A program made the translations under genes and the position numbers. From Streptomyces sp. NBC_00569 (GTDB taxonomy: Bacteria > Actinomycetota > Actinomycetes > Streptomycetales > Streptomycetaceae), in the NCBI RefSeq assembly GCF_036345255.1, contig NZ_CP107783.1, positions 4,203,501 through 4,267,500 on the forward strand: a DNA stretch of 64,000 nucleotides. Reading direction: 5' to 3'. Positions 25,582 to 33,959 of this stretch are shown here, in pieces (position 1 is the stretch's first letter; each line of letters opens with the position of its first letter). Below the pieces are notes generated by a model. The model was not told the DNA's origin, searched no databases, and saw only the letters and a list, made by a program, of their open reading frames with translations.

Positions 25582-26133
25582 GTGAAGAAAGTTGTCGGCG
25601 GGGTTGTGGTGGGGGCCGTCGTTGTCGGGGCCGGGCTGTGGGGTGTTCTTGGGCCGAGCGGCGCTCGCGAGGCTCGGGCCGCGTCGCCGGCCGCCTTCAA
25701 GCTGTGGGCCGCGGCCGCCCATGCCGCCGTCACGCATGAGGGCGGCACCGCCACCTTCAACCAGCGCAACGGTGACGGAGTCTCCGGCGCTCACCAGCTC
25801 GGCCTGCGCAACGGCGGCCACGCCACCATCCGTATCCGCGATCTCGACCAGACCCCCGAGAAAGCCACGATGATCGAAGGCCGTACGTACTCACTGACCT
25901 TCGCCTGCGCCGGTTCGGGCAAGTTCACCGTCCATGCTGTCGGTGCGAAGGCCTTGCGCCGGGACATGTACTGCACGCCCACCAAGAAGATCGAGACGGT
26001 CAGCCTCAATCATCTTGAGGGCAGTTACGCGGGCGGGCACCGGTGGGACGGGAGCATGGACCTGACCATCACCACCCATGGCGTACAGGGCGTCCTTTCC
26101 TGGCACGCCGCCCAGATGTTCATCCCGAGCTGA
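25582..26133 (+). CDS. Secreted protein of unknown function
   Basis: This 183-residue protein has a lysine-led signal/anchor (KKVVGGVVVGAVVVGAGLWGV) and an extracytoplasmic domain with two cysteines (TFACAGSG and MYCTPTKK) that could pair. The beta-rich pattern (ATIRIRDLDQTPEKATMIEGRTYSLTFAC) suggests a small sandwich domain, but no family is recognised. The GTG at 25582 with GGGAGGG 6 nt upstream is preferred over an ATG-like start 12 codons earlier. It is convergent with the VOC gene. Confidence 0.72.
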   Translation: MKKVVGGVVVGAVVVGAGLWGVLGPSGAREARAASPAAFKLWAAAAHAAVTHEGGTATFNQRNGDGVSGAHQLGLRNGGHATIRIRDLDQTPEKATMIEGRTYSLTFACAGSGKFTVHAVGAKALRRDMYCTPTKKIETVSLNHLEGSYAGGHRWDGSMDLTITTHGVQGVLSWHAAQMFIPS

Positions 26134-26173
26134 CAGCGCCCGGCCCGCCGCACTCCCTCTGCCCGGGCCGCAG

Positions 26174-26632
26174 TCAGCGGAAGAGATCCCGGGCTCGGCG
26201 CGTGATCTCGTCCGGGGTCAGGTCCTCCAGATGCGTGAGGAAGACCCAGACGTGCCCGAAGGGGTCTCGCAGTATGGCTGTGCGGTCGCCGTGGAACTGG
26301 TCGGCCGGCGACTGCAGCAGCTTCGCACCGGCCGCCACGGCCCGCCGTGCGAGCGCATCGACGTCGTCGACGAAGACGTGCAGCCCCACGGTGGTTCCGC
26401 CGGCGGCGGTCGGTGCGCGGAACAACGGCCCCTCCGCGTCACCCAGCATGATCGTCGACCCTGCGACGCCGACCTCCGCATGCACGACTCGACCGTCCGG
26501 GCCGTCGATACGGAACAGCTCTACAGCTCCGAACGCTTCGGCGTAGAAGTCGATCGCGGCAGCGGCGCCGTCGATCATGATGTGGGCGACCACGGCGTTG
26601 CGGTAGGCCTCGGGAACGGGGCTCGTGGGCAT
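26174..26632 (-). CDS. VOC family (glyoxalase/PhnB-like) protein
   Basis: This 152-residue protein has two beta-alpha-beta-beta-beta modules of the vicinal oxygen chelate fold: AHIMIDGAAAAIDFYAEAFGAVEL at the N-terminus and GLHVFVDDVDALARRAVAAGAKLLQSP then AILRDPFGHVWVFLTH. The pattern fits the PhnB-like subgroup. Members are glyoxalases, dioxygenases or resistance proteins, so the substrate cannot be named. A GAGGAGG site lies 9 nt before the ATG. Confidence 0.88.
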   Translation of the reverse strand: MPTSPVPEAYRNAVVAHIMIDGAAAAIDFYAEAFGAVELFRIDGPDGRVVHAEVGVAGSTIMLGDAEGPLFRAPTAAGGTTVGLHVFVDDVDALARRAVAAGAKLLQSPADQFHGDRTAILRDPFGHVWVFLTHLEDLTPDEITRRARDLFR

Positions 26633-26697
26633 GGGAACTGCCTCCTCGGTCGGCTTCTGCGGTCACCATGAACGTAGAAGCTGAACCTCGCTTGAGG

Positions 26698-27192
26698 TCA
26701 AGAGCCGCCCGCGGCACCGTACGCATTCACCGTGCTCGTGCGCGGCAGCGTCGCCCACATGCGCGTACCGCCTCCCGGCTCGCGGGCCGGGCCGAATCCC
26801 CAGTCACCCCCACAAGTACGGGTGACGCGGGCCAGCAGACGCAGCGCCGCCCGGCGTCGGGCCTCGCAGGCCGCGGCGACCCGCACGTTCTCGTGGCACG
26901 GGTGGCTGTCGTACGTGATCAGACGCAACGCGTCCTCGCGATAGCGCAGCGATACGTAGATCTCGGGCGAGGCGGTGAATTGGCAGGCTGTGGCAGCCAT
27001 TTCGGCGATTGCCAGGAGCGCCGCGTCCAGGATGTCGCGCAGGCCGTGCGCCGCGAGCATCGTGCGGGTCGCGGCACGGGCCATCGCGGGTGACGTGAGG
27101 GTGGACGGGAGCGTGAGGCTGTAGGTGAGGTTTTCGGGCGTGGGGGCCGTGCGCTCCGCGTGCGTGGGGCAGGCGGAGAGGGTGACCGGCAT
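26698..27192 (-). CDS. HATPase-domain protein (RsbW-like, WhiJ/AbaA-type locus)
   Basis: This 164-residue protein has the layout of Streptomyces serine-kinase-like ATP-binding proteins: LPSTLTSPAMARAATRTMLAAHGL, then LLAIAEMAATACQFTASPEIYVSLRYR in place of the usual N-box (E-x-x-x-N), and RTCGGDWGFGPAREPGGGTRMWATL as the G-box end. The N-box asparagine is not evident (AEMAATACQ), so kinase activity is doubtful. The ATG at 27192 has AAGGGAG 6 nt upstream. It is divergent from an XRE/DUF5753 regulator, the classical WhiJ/AbaA arrangement. Confidence 0.8.
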   Translation of the reverse strand: MPVTLSACPTHAERTAPTPENLTYSLTLPSTLTSPAMARAATRTMLAAHGLRDILDAALLAIAEMAATACQFTASPEIYVSLRYREDALRLITYDSHPCHENVRVAAACEARRRAALRLLARVTRTCGGDWGFGPAREPGGGTRMWATLPRTSTVNAYGAAGGS

Positions 27193-27433
27193 GGCGAACT
27201 CCCTTGTGGGGTGGAGTGGGCGGCAGTCGGTGGCTCGTCTCCCTGACGCGAACCCGACCCTTCCAGGGAGGAAGCGTGCGGGCAGGCTCGCGCGATGCAC
27301 TGCCAACTGCTTTGTGTAGCTTGTGCGTTACCGAATGTAGCGGACGAGTGGAGTACGCGTACTACAGGTCAAGGGGGATTCACCCGTCCGAGTCCCGAGG
27401 CAGACTGTCCCCATCGCCGTCACTGGAGGTCTC
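27193..27433. promoter_or_regulatory. Divergent promoter region with 12-bp palindrome
   Basis: This 241-bp region separates the HATPase gene and the XRE regulator. It is notably less GC-rich around 27300-27370. A perfect palindrome, AGTACGCGTACT (27352-27363), lies about 70 bp upstream of the regulator start and is a plausible autoregulatory operator. That role is inferred. Confidence 0.45.
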
Positions 27434-28285
27434 ATGCCGCCGAGAAGCACACCGACCGAACGTCAGCGGCGCCTAGGAGCGGAGTTGCGCAAGATGCGGG
27501 CCGCCGCCGGGATGACTACTGAGTTCGCCGCCGGCCTTCTCGGCGTCCCCCGCACCAACGTTCCCAACATGGAGTCCGGGCGGTCCGGCATCAGCCCGGA
27601 GCGCGTCCGCACACTCGCGGCCAACTACGGCTGCGCGAACCAGGGACTCGTGGACGCACTCGCGGACATGGCGGGCGAGCGCGTCAAAGGGTGGTGGGAG
27701 GCCTACCGGTCCCAACTCCCGGCCACTTTCCTGGACATCGCGGAGTTGGAGTGGCACGCACGCAAGCTTCGCATCGCTGTCACCGTTCACCTGCCGGGGC
27801 TGATCCAGACCGAGGAGCACGCGCGGGCCGTCTTCGAGCACGTCGTTCCACGCCTGTCCGAGCACGACATCGACGTACGGGTCGCCCACCGAATGGAGCG
27901 CCAGCAAGTCCTGGACAGAGTGGATCCGCCTCTACTCGAACTCACCGTGCACGAGGCGGCCCTCCGCATGCAGTTCGGAGGCCCCAGGGTCGCCAGGCTT
28001 CAGCTGGAGCGCATCCTGGCCGCGAGTGAACGCCGCGACGTGGCTGTGCGGGTGGTGCCGTTCAAGGCCGGTGGTTTCCCGGGAGCAGGGCAGTCGGTCG
28101 TCTACGCCGAGGGGCGGGTGGCCGATCTGGACACCGTCGAGCTCGATGCCACCCATGGCCCGGAATTCATCGACTCCGCGACGCAGTTGCACAAGTACCG
28201 GGCTCATTTCCGTGCGATGGAGGCGGTGGCTTTGCCGCCCGAGGCGTCCCGTGATCTCATCCGAACGCTCGCCGACGACCTCTAG
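27434..28285 (+). CDS. XRE-family regulator with DUF5753 (WhiJ-like)
   Basis: This 283-residue regulator has an N-terminal helix-turn-helix (about residues 12-65, LGAELRKMRAAAGMTTEFAAGLLGVPRTNVPNMESG region) and a C-terminal DUF5753 domain. The DUF5753 domain has PGLIQTEEHARAVFE and ELTVHEAALRMQFGG. Proteins of this type pair with DUF397 small proteins and HATPases to control development and antibiotic production in Streptomyces. The DUF397-like gene follows after 11 bp. The ATG at 27434 is preceded by GGAGG. Its target genes are unknown. Confidence 0.92.
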   Translation: MPPRSTPTERQRRLGAELRKMRAAAGMTTEFAAGLLGVPRTNVPNMESGRSGISPERVRTLAANYGCANQGLVDALADMAGERVKGWWEAYRSQLPATFLDIAELEWHARKLRIAVTVHLPGLIQTEEHARAVFEHVVPRLSEHDIDVRVAHRMERQQVLDRVDPPLLELTVHEAALRMQFGGPRVARLQLERILAASERRDVAVRVVPFKAGGFPGAGQSVVYAEGRVADLDTVELDATHGPEFIDSATQLHKYRAHFRAMEAVALPPEASRDLIRTLADDL

Positions 28286-28296
28286 GAGAAGTCACC

Positions 28297-28488
28297 GTGC
28301 CGACGATCACCTGGGAAGACCCCTTCTGCGGCGAGGGCGCCAACTGCTTCCGCCTCGGCACCGACCCCGACGGCAACGCCTACATCACCGTCGCCGGGGA
28401 CGAAGAAACGTATCTCACCGACTCCCGCGAGGCGCTCCGCGCAATGATCCTGGACATCAAGGCAGGCAAGGCGGACCACCTGCTCTGA
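28297..28488 (+). CDS. Small DUF397-like protein
   Basis: This 63-residue acidic protein starts at a GTG with AGGAGA 7 nt upstream, 11 bp after the XRE regulator. It has ITWEDPFCGEGANCFRLG and YLTDSREALRAMILDIKAG, resembling the W-x-x-S-S-x-S-x-G-x-x-C-V-E-V and D-S-K patterns of DUF397 partners but more diverged. DUF397 proteins are thought to antagonise or assist their cognate XRE regulator. Its place in the operon supports this role. Confidence 0.75.
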   Translation: MPTITWEDPFCGEGANCFRLGTDPDGNAYITVAGDEETYLTDSREALRAMILDIKAGKADHLL

Positions 28489-28502
28489 CGTCACAGGCGG
28501 CG

Positions 28503-28577
28503 AATGGCGGATCTGGGTCACCCGCCCGCCGACACCGCAAGGCATACGCGCTGGTCCCCTGGCCCAAATCCGCCAAT
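28503..28577. repeat. Imperfect inverted repeat between the two DUF397-like copies
   Basis: Arms of 15 nt (28503-28517 and 28563-28577) match at 13 positions around a 45-nt loop. It lies between the intact and broken DUF397-like copies and could act as a terminator or be a trace of the duplication. Confidence 0.45.
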
Positions 28578-28597
28578 CCCCTCCAGGAACAGCCAGC

Positions 28598-28724
28598 GTG
28601 CCGACGACCATCACCTGGGAAGACCCGTGCCGCGGCGAGGGAAACCCCTGCTTCCGTCTCGGCACGGACCCCGACGGGGGTGCTCCTCGGTATCAAGGCC
28701 GGCGAAGCCGATCACCTGCTCTGA
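28598..28724 (+). pseudogene. Broken second copy of the DUF397-like gene
   Basis: The first 27 codons (GTG at 28598) parallel the gene at 28297: ITWEDPCRGEGNPCFRLGTD. About 65 bp are then missing relative to that copy, and the frame shifts. The remainder, in another frame, encodes GIKAGEADHLL and a stop, matching the end DIKAGKADHLL of the intact gene. The ribosome-site region is also duplicated. Its 3' end overlaps the end of the convergent membrane gene by 13 bp. Confidence 0.8.
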
Positions 28725-29419
28725 TCCGGCTCCGTCACTCGCGGAGTGGCGCCCGCGCCCGCGTCCCCGTCCGCGTAGCGGCCCGCACGTACCGCCCCCG
28801 CCGCGCACACGAACGTCGCGGCCAGCAGCGTCCATTCCAGGGTCCCCATCCAACCCGGGACCAGGTCGTACCTCCTGCCGTCCGCGTAGACGCACGTCGT
28901 CTGCGCGGGGAACGGGGTGCGGTGGACCGACTGTGCCCGTTCGTAGATGCCCGTGGTGAACGCCGAGCAGGTCTGGAGGGGATCGCTCTTCGGGGAGCCC
29001 GTGACGAGGAACGCGAGAGCGTAGACCGCGGCGAGTGCTGCGGCGCCGGTGACCGCCAGCTTGCTCAGGCGGGACGCCGCCTTCGCGCCGCGGACGCCGG
29101 CGAGTTCCAGGGCGAGTGCGCCCAGACCCGACACGGTCAGGACCACGACTGCCGCCCAGAAGATCCAGACGAGTGCGCCCGCGCTGGAGAAGGTCGTGCC
29201 GTCCTCGTACACGCAGCTCACGTCGGGCGGGAAGCTGCTCTCCTCCAGCCGGAAATTGCCACCCGGGCCGAGCATCCCCTGGGCGCATCGCTCGTCCTGC
29301 TCGGAGATCCCGGTGACGAGCCAGGACACCATCCACACGACGAACGTGGCCCCGAGGGCAGCCCCGAAGACCGCCCACAACCGGTCGGCGTCACGCTGCG
29401 ATGCACGTATGTTCGGCAT
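28712..29419 (-). CDS. Four-helix membrane protein with duplicated extracytoplasmic loop
   Basis: This 235-residue protein has four membrane segments (near residues 17-37, 80-103, 122-142 and 192-213). Each helix pair encloses a loop of about 45 residues with two cysteines and a shared C-V-Y-x-D-G motif (CVYEDGTTF and CVYADGRRY), so the protein looks internally duplicated. No family is recognised. The ATG at 29419 starts MPNIRASQRDADRLW. It is transcribed towards, and overlaps the end of, the broken DUF397-like copy. Confidence 0.72.
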   Translation of the reverse strand: MPNIRASQRDADRLWAVFGAALGATFVVWMVSWLVTGISEQDERCAQGMLGPGGNFRLEESSFPPDVSCVYEDGTTFSSAGALVWIFWAAVVVLTVSGLGALALELAGVRGAKAASRLSKLAVTGAAALAAVYALAFLVTGSPKSDPLQTCSAFTTGIYERAQSVHRTPFPAQTTCVYADGRRYDLVPGWMGTLEWTLLAATFVCAAGAVRAGRYADGDAGAGATPRVTEPDQSR

Positions 29420-29559
29420 GGAGTGGGAGCCTAGCTCGCGCCGCCCCGGCCGCCGTCGAACGCGCCGTGTACGAAACCGAGTTGCGGGTGACCGGCCGGC
29501 ACACTACGAGGCGGTCGCCCGGACTCGTCCGCCCGGCATCCCGTTCAACCAGAACCCGG

Positions 29560-30066
29560 TCAGTCCTCGAAGTACGCGTCCAGGACCTTGTCGAGTTCGT
29601 CCGCCCACTCCTGGGCGCGCGCCTTGTTCGGGGCCTCCACGTCGTTCGGGTACCAGCGGCTGTCCGGGGTGTGGACCGTGACGGTGAGGCGGCGCCGGGA
29701 GGTGCCGACCTCGACCGCGCCGATCTCGTCCCAGTGGAACTCGGCTTCCTGGTCGTCGAGTCGGAGGCGTACGCCGGTCGCGTCCGCGGTGATCGAGCCG
29801 CGGCGGTCGGAGGCGGTGAAGTCCGGGCCGGCCGTGTCGGCGGACGGGGCGTCGGCCGGGGTGTCGGCCGCGTCCTCGGCAGGCTCCGGTTCCGGCTCCG
29901 TGTCCAGCTCCTCCGCCGGTTCCGCCGGCTCCGTCTTCTCCAGGGACGGAGCCTTGTCCTCCGTCTCCGGGACCTGGCGCGGGGGCGTGAGGCCGGGGAC
30001 GGAGGCCGGGTCGGCTCCGGCGGCGTCTACGGGCGTGACCTTCTGAGTGTCTATGCGCTGCTCCAC
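29560..30066 (-). CDS. Acidic protein with C-terminal PH-like domain, unknown function
   Basis: This 168-residue protein begins with an about 85-residue disordered Pro/Glu/Asp/Ala-rich segment. It ends with a compact beta-rich domain (GSITADATGVRLRLDDQEAEFHWDEIGAVEVG and ARAQEWADELDKVLDAYFED) that resembles a PH-like fold of Streptomyces hypothetical proteins. The start is a GTG without a strong ribosome site. No signal peptide is present, so it is probably cytoplasmic. It follows the MFS gene on the same strand at 39 bp. Confidence 0.65.
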   Translation of the reverse strand: MEQRIDTQKVTPVDAAGADPASVPGLTPPRQVPETEDKAPSLEKTEPAEPAEELDTEPEPEPAEDAADTPADAPSADTAGPDFTASDRRGSITADATGVRLRLDDQEAEFHWDEIGAVEVGTSRRRLTVTVHTPDSRWYPNDVEAPNKARAQEWADELDKVLDAYFED

Positions 30067-30105
30067 GGAGCGAAGTATGGCGGACGAGCCTGTGGGGCGG
30101 GACCC

Positions 30106-31383
30106 TCAGTCCTGCGGAAGATCCGCGCGTCGCCGCACCGGGGAGAAGTGGACCGGCAGGAAAGCCAGCGCGAGGCACGCGCCGCCCGCCCAGAGTGTCG
30201 TGCGCAGCGACGTCAGTTCCGTGAGGACGCCGGAGAGGGCCGAGCCGATCGCGAGTGCCCCCATGAACATGAAGCGGAAAGTGGCGTTCATGCGGCCGAG
30301 CAGGCCGTCTTCGGTCATGCGCTGGCGCAGGCTCACGCCGAGGACGTTGGTCATGCCCGTACGCACGGCCGAGATGAACCAGCCCGCGCCCGCCACGAGC
30401 AGCCACGGCCCCCGGTCGACGAGCGGCACGAGCAGGCCCGCCGGCGCCAGCCACAGGCCCGCCGAGCCGAGGGTCCGGCCGAGGCCGAGGCGGGCGGCGA
30501 CCGGGCGGGCGCAGCAGGCGCCGAGGAGGACTCCGGCGCCGCCCGCCGCCCAGAAGAGGCCGAGCGCGCCTGCCGGGAGGCCGAGTCGGCGTACGAAGAG
30601 GAGGGGCAGCATCGTGTTGATGACCGTGGAGCCGAGGTTGATCAGCGAGCCGTTGAGCGCGAGGGCGCGCAGTTCGCTGTTGCCGACGACATGGCGCAGG
30701 CCCTGGGCGATCTGGGCGGGCAGCCGGACGCGTGTACCGGGCGTGGACGGGCCGGGGTCGCGGCCGATCGAGGTCAGGCCCAGGGCCGAGGCGAGATAGC
30801 TCGCCGCCGCGGCCGCCAGGGCCAGTGGTGCGGTGAGCAGTTGGACGAGGCCGCCGCCGGCACTCCGACCGCCGATTCCGGTGAGGCCTTCGAGGGTGAC
30901 GAAGGCGGCGTTGGCCTGGACGAGGTGGTCCTTGCCGACCAGTTGGGGCACCACGCTGTGCGAGCCGACGTCGAAGAAGACGGTGGCGCAGCCGTTGAGC
31001 AGGACGACCGCGTAGAGCTGCCCGAGGGTGAGGGTGTCGAGCCACCAGGCGAGCGGGACGGAGGCGAAGAGCAGGCCGCGTACGAGGTCCGAGACGATCA
31101 GGACGCGGCGTTGGCGCATCCGGTCGACCCAGGCCCCGGCCGGGAGTCCGATCAGCAGGAACGCCAGCGTGCTGAGGGTGGCGAGGGCGCCGATCTGGGC
31201 GGGGCTCGCATGGAGTTCGGTGACGGCGAGGAGCGGTACGGCGACGTAACTGACGTTCGTGCCGATCTGGCTCAGCACGCTCGCGCCGAACAGGGAGCGG
31301 AAGGCCGGGGTGCGCCACAGGCTCGGGGAATCGTCCGCCCGGGTGAGCCCGTCCACCGCTGTCTCGCGTCTGCCGGTCGTCAC
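30106..31383 (-). CDS. MFS transporter, MFS_3/enterobactin-exporter-like
   Basis: This 425-residue major facilitator has about twelve membrane helices. The first (FRSLFGASVLSQIGTNVSYVAVPLLAV) and the loop motif AGAWVDRMRQRRVLIVSDLVRG are typical of the MFS_3 group that includes macrolide and siderophore exporters. The substrate is unknown. The GTG at 31383 with AGGGGG 6 nt upstream is preferred over an ATG nine codons earlier. The PH-like protein gene lies 39 bp downstream and may be co-transcribed. Confidence 0.88.
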   Translation of the reverse strand: MTTGRRETAVDGLTRADDSPSLWRTPAFRSLFGASVLSQIGTNVSYVAVPLLAVTELHASPAQIGALATLSTLAFLLIGLPAGAWVDRMRQRRVLIVSDLVRGLLFASVPLAWWLDTLTLGQLYAVVLLNGCATVFFDVGSHSVVPQLVGKDHLVQANAAFVTLEGLTGIGGRSAGGGLVQLLTAPLALAAAAASYLASALGLTSIGRDPGPSTPGTRVRLPAQIAQGLRHVVGNSELRALALNGSLINLGSTVINTMLPLLFVRRLGLPAGALGLFWAAGGAGVLLGACCARPVAARLGLGRTLGSAGLWLAPAGLLVPLVDRGPWLLVAGAGWFISAVRTGMTNVLGVSLRQRMTEDGLLGRMNATFRFMFMGALAIGSALSGVLTELTSLRTTLWAGGACLALAFLPVHFSPVRRRADLPQD

Positions 31384-31478
31384 CGCGCGCCCCCTGTGTG
31401 TCTGCCCCATGGCTGTGAGTCCGGGGCAAGGGTGCCGAAGCGAAGCACGGAGAACAAATGGATAGTTGACTGGTATGG

Positions 31479-31856
31479 ATGGCGACGATGAACCTCACCA
31501 CCCCGTCCCCCCGTCGCGACGGTCTTCTTGCCGCCGCCGTCGCGCTGACCGTCGTGTCGGCGGCGCTGCTTGCCGCGCATGTGTCCTTCGACGGGGACAC
31601 GTTCCAGCGCTGCAGGCACCTGGGGCCCTCGGCGCGGATGTACGTGACCGCGTGGGCGGGGCCCCTGTGCAGTGTGGCCGCGCTGGTGACGTGTGCGGGC
31701 GGGATCCGGCGGCGTGGGGGTGCGTGGCCGGTCGTGGTGTGCGCGGTTCTCGGTCTGTTGCTGCTGTGCGTCCAGGTCGTGGCGCTCTCCTGGGTGTACG
31801 CGCCTGATCCCTCGGGGGGTTACGACTGTTCCGGGCTCGCGGGCCTCAAGCGGTGA
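31479..31856 (+). CDS. Small three-helix membrane protein
   Basis: This 125-residue protein has three hydrophobic segments: GLLAAAVALTVVSAALLAAHV, WAGPLCSVAALVTCAGGI and WPVVVCAVLGLLLLCVQVVAL. One cysteine lies in each outer loop (QRCRHLG and YDCSGLAG) and these may pair. No family is recognised. ATG codons at 31479 and 31488 are both possible starts, and neither has a strong ribosome site. Its stop codon lies inside the left arm of a strong terminator. Confidence 0.65.
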   Translation: MATMNLTTPSPRRDGLLAAAVALTVVSAALLAAHVSFDGDTFQRCRHLGPSARMYVTAWAGPLCSVAALVTCAGGIRRRGGAWPVVVCAVLGLLLLCVQVVALSWVYAPDPSGGYDCSGLAGLKR

Positions 31857-31899
31857 GGCGTCGGGCCGGCGGAGGAGTGCTCCGTCGGCCCGACGCCTC
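31855..31899. terminator. Bidirectional terminator between convergent genes
   Basis: Arms of 20 nt (31855-31874 and 31880-31899) pair with one G-T exception around a 5-nt loop, GAGTG. It lies between the small membrane protein gene and the end of the GntP permease gene, so it can serve both. Confidence 0.8.
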
Positions 31900-31950
31900 G
31901 GCAGTCGGTGCGCGGCCCGCGTCCTGGGCGAAGGCGCGCAGTCTCTCGTC

Positions 31951-33432
31951 CTAGACGAAGAGGCTGATCACCGCCGCCACAGCGAAGCCCGCCACCGACA
32001 GCACCGACTCCAGGACCGTCCACGTCTTGAGGGTGTCCCGCTCCGTGATGCCGAAGTACTTCGACACCATCCAGAAGCCGCCGTCGTTGACGTGCGAGGC
32101 GAAGATGGAGCCCGCCGAGATGGCCATGATGACCAGGGCCGTGAACGGCTGGGAGTAGTGGCCCTCCGAGAGCAGCGGGGCCACGATGCCGGCCGTCGTG
32201 ACGATCGCGACCGTGGCCGAGCCCTGGGCGACGCGCAGGACCAGGGAGATCAGGTAGGCGAGGACGATGACGGGCAGGCCCACGTCGTTGAACGTGTCGG
32301 AGAGGGCCTGGGCGACGCCGCTGCCCTTGAGGACCGCGCCGAAGATGCCGCCCGCGCCGACCACCAGGAGGATGTTGCCGACCGGCTTCAGGGACGCCGT
32401 GGACACCGTCTCCAGGGACTTGCGGGACCAGCCGCGGCGGATGCCGAGCAGGTAGTAGGCGAGGAGCAGGGCGATCGTCAGGGCGACGAAGGGGTGGCCG
32501 AAGAACTCGATGACCGAGCGGACCGTGGAGGGGTCGAGGGCGATCGAGGAGAACGTGGCCAGGAGGATCAGGACGAGCGGGGTGCCGATGATCGCGAGGA
32601 TGGTGCCGAGCGGGACCGGCTTCTCGGTCGGCTTCACGCCGGCCTTTTGCTGCTCCTCGACAAGCGCGGCCTTGGCCTCGTCGGCGGCCTCGACCATGTC
32701 CTGCGGGACGGGCACGAAGATGCGCTTGCCGATCCACGCGGACCAGACCCAGGCGGCGAGCACGGCGGGGATGCCGCAGATGATGCCCATGAGGATGACC
32801 CAGCCGAGCTGGACGTGGAGCAGTCCGGCGGCCGCGACGGGGCCGGGGTGCGGCGGCAGGAACGCGTGGGTCATCGACAGGCCGGCGAGCAGCGGCATGG
32901 CGTAGAGGACGATCGACTTGCCGCCGCGCTTGGCGGCCGCGTAGACGATCGGCGCGAGGACGAAGATGCCGACGTCGAAGAAGACCGGGATGCCGAAGAT
33001 GAGGCCGGTCAGGCCCATGGCGAGGGGGGCGCGCTTCTCGCCGAAGAGGTTCAGGAGGCGGGACGCCAACACCTCGGCGCCGCCGGAGACTTCGAGCACC
33101 GCGCCGAGCATGGTGCCGAGTCCGATGATGATCGCCACATGGCCGAGGGTGCCGCCCATGCCGGACTCGATGAGGGAGACGGCGTCGGACTTCTGGACGG
33201 TGCCGAAGAGCTCGGTGACGGAGAGGCCGGCCGCGAGGCCGACGGCTATGGAGACCGTCAGAAGGGCCAGGAAGGGCTGGAGCCTGACCTTGATGATCAG
33301 GAAGAGCAGAAGGGCGATGCCGAGCGCGGCGCAGGTGAGCAGGCCCGCGGTGCCGCCGATGATCGTCAGGAGACCGCCGGTATGAGGTGGCGCGGGGGCG
33401 GGGGCGGTCGCGGCGAGAGGCAGGAGGGACAT
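31951..33432 (-). CDS. GntP-family permease (gluconate or D-serine type)
   Basis: This 493-residue permease has about twelve to fourteen membrane helices and GntP-family signatures: HAFLPPHPGPVAAAGLLHVQLGWV, GVAQALSDTFNDVGLPVIVLAYL and SHVNDGGFWMVSKYFGITERDTLKTW. The family contains gluconate carriers and the D-serine carrier DsdX. Its neighbours (RidA, a D-serine-dehydratase-like enzyme and a D-aminoacylase) favour a D-amino acid or a related hydroxy compound. It follows ridA by 116 bp on the same strand and is probably controlled by the linked IclR regulator. Confidence 0.9.
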   Translation of the reverse strand: MSLLPLAATAPAPAPPHTGGLLTIIGGTAGLLTCAALGIALLLFLIIKVRLQPFLALLTVSIAVGLAAGLSVTELFGTVQKSDAVSLIESGMGGTLGHVAIIIGLGTMLGAVLEVSGGAEVLASRLLNLFGEKRAPLAMGLTGLIFGIPVFFDVGIFVLAPIVYAAAKRGGKSIVLYAMPLLAGLSMTHAFLPPHPGPVAAAGLLHVQLGWVILMGIICGIPAVLAAWVWSAWIGKRIFVPVPQDMVEAADEAKAALVEEQQKAGVKPTEKPVPLGTILAIIGTPLVLILLATFSSIALDPSTVRSVIEFFGHPFVALTIALLLAYYLLGIRRGWSRKSLETVSTASLKPVGNILLVVGAGGIFGAVLKGSGVAQALSDTFNDVGLPVIVLAYLISLVLRVAQGSATVAIVTTAGIVAPLLSEGHYSQPFTALVIMAISAGSIFASHVNDGGFWMVSKYFGITERDTLKTWTVLESVLSVAGFAVAAVISLFV

Positions 33433-33548
33433 GAGGGGGGACCTCGTAATTCCATGCGGCTTTCAGGGCAGGGGGGATCGCGGTGCGGCGCCTCGGGGAT
33501 CGGCGCCGCACCGTGATGACGTACGGGGCTACGGGTGTTGCGAGGGCG

Positions 33549-33959
33549 TCAGCCCAGGACGGCGAGCGCGTCGATCTCGATGAGGAGACCCTTGGGGAGA
33601 CCGACGTAGACGGTGGTGCGGGCGGACGCCGGGGCCTTGAGGCCCTGCTCCTCGAAGTACGCGTTGTAGATCGCGTTCATCTCGGCGAAGTGGTCGACGT
33701 CGGTGAGGTAGACGCGCATCATCATGACGTCGTCCCAGGTGGCGCCGCCCTCTTCGAGGATCGCCTTGACGTTGGCGAAGGTCTGGAGGGTCTGCTCGCG
33801 CAGGGTCGGGCCCGCGGGGGTGGGGGCCTGGCCCTCCACGGCCGGCAGGAAGCCGACCTGGCCCGCGACCTGAAGGATGTTGCCCTTCTTGACGCCGTGC
33901 GAGAACTTCGCGGGCGGGGTCGTGTGCGTGGCGGGGGTGAGCGCGGTCTTCTCGGTCAT
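33549..33959 (-). CDS. RidA-family enamine/imine deaminase
   Basis: This 136-residue protein is a RidA/YjgF trimeric hydrolase that removes reactive 2-aminoacrylate and related imines made by PLP dehydratases. Recognisable parts are FSHGVKKGNILQVAGQVGF, QTLQTFANVKAILEEGGATWDDV and the conserved arginine in SARTTVYVGLP. Its ATG overlaps the iclR stop by 4 bp. Its pairing with a PLP deaminase across the divergent promoter makes functional sense. Confidence 0.92.
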   Translation of the reverse strand: MTEKTALTPATHTTPPAKFSHGVKKGNILQVAGQVGFLPAVEGQAPTPAGPTLREQTLQTFANVKAILEEGGATWDDVMMMRVYLTDVDHFAEMNAIYNAYFEEQGLKAPASARTTVYVGLPKGLLIEIDALAVLG

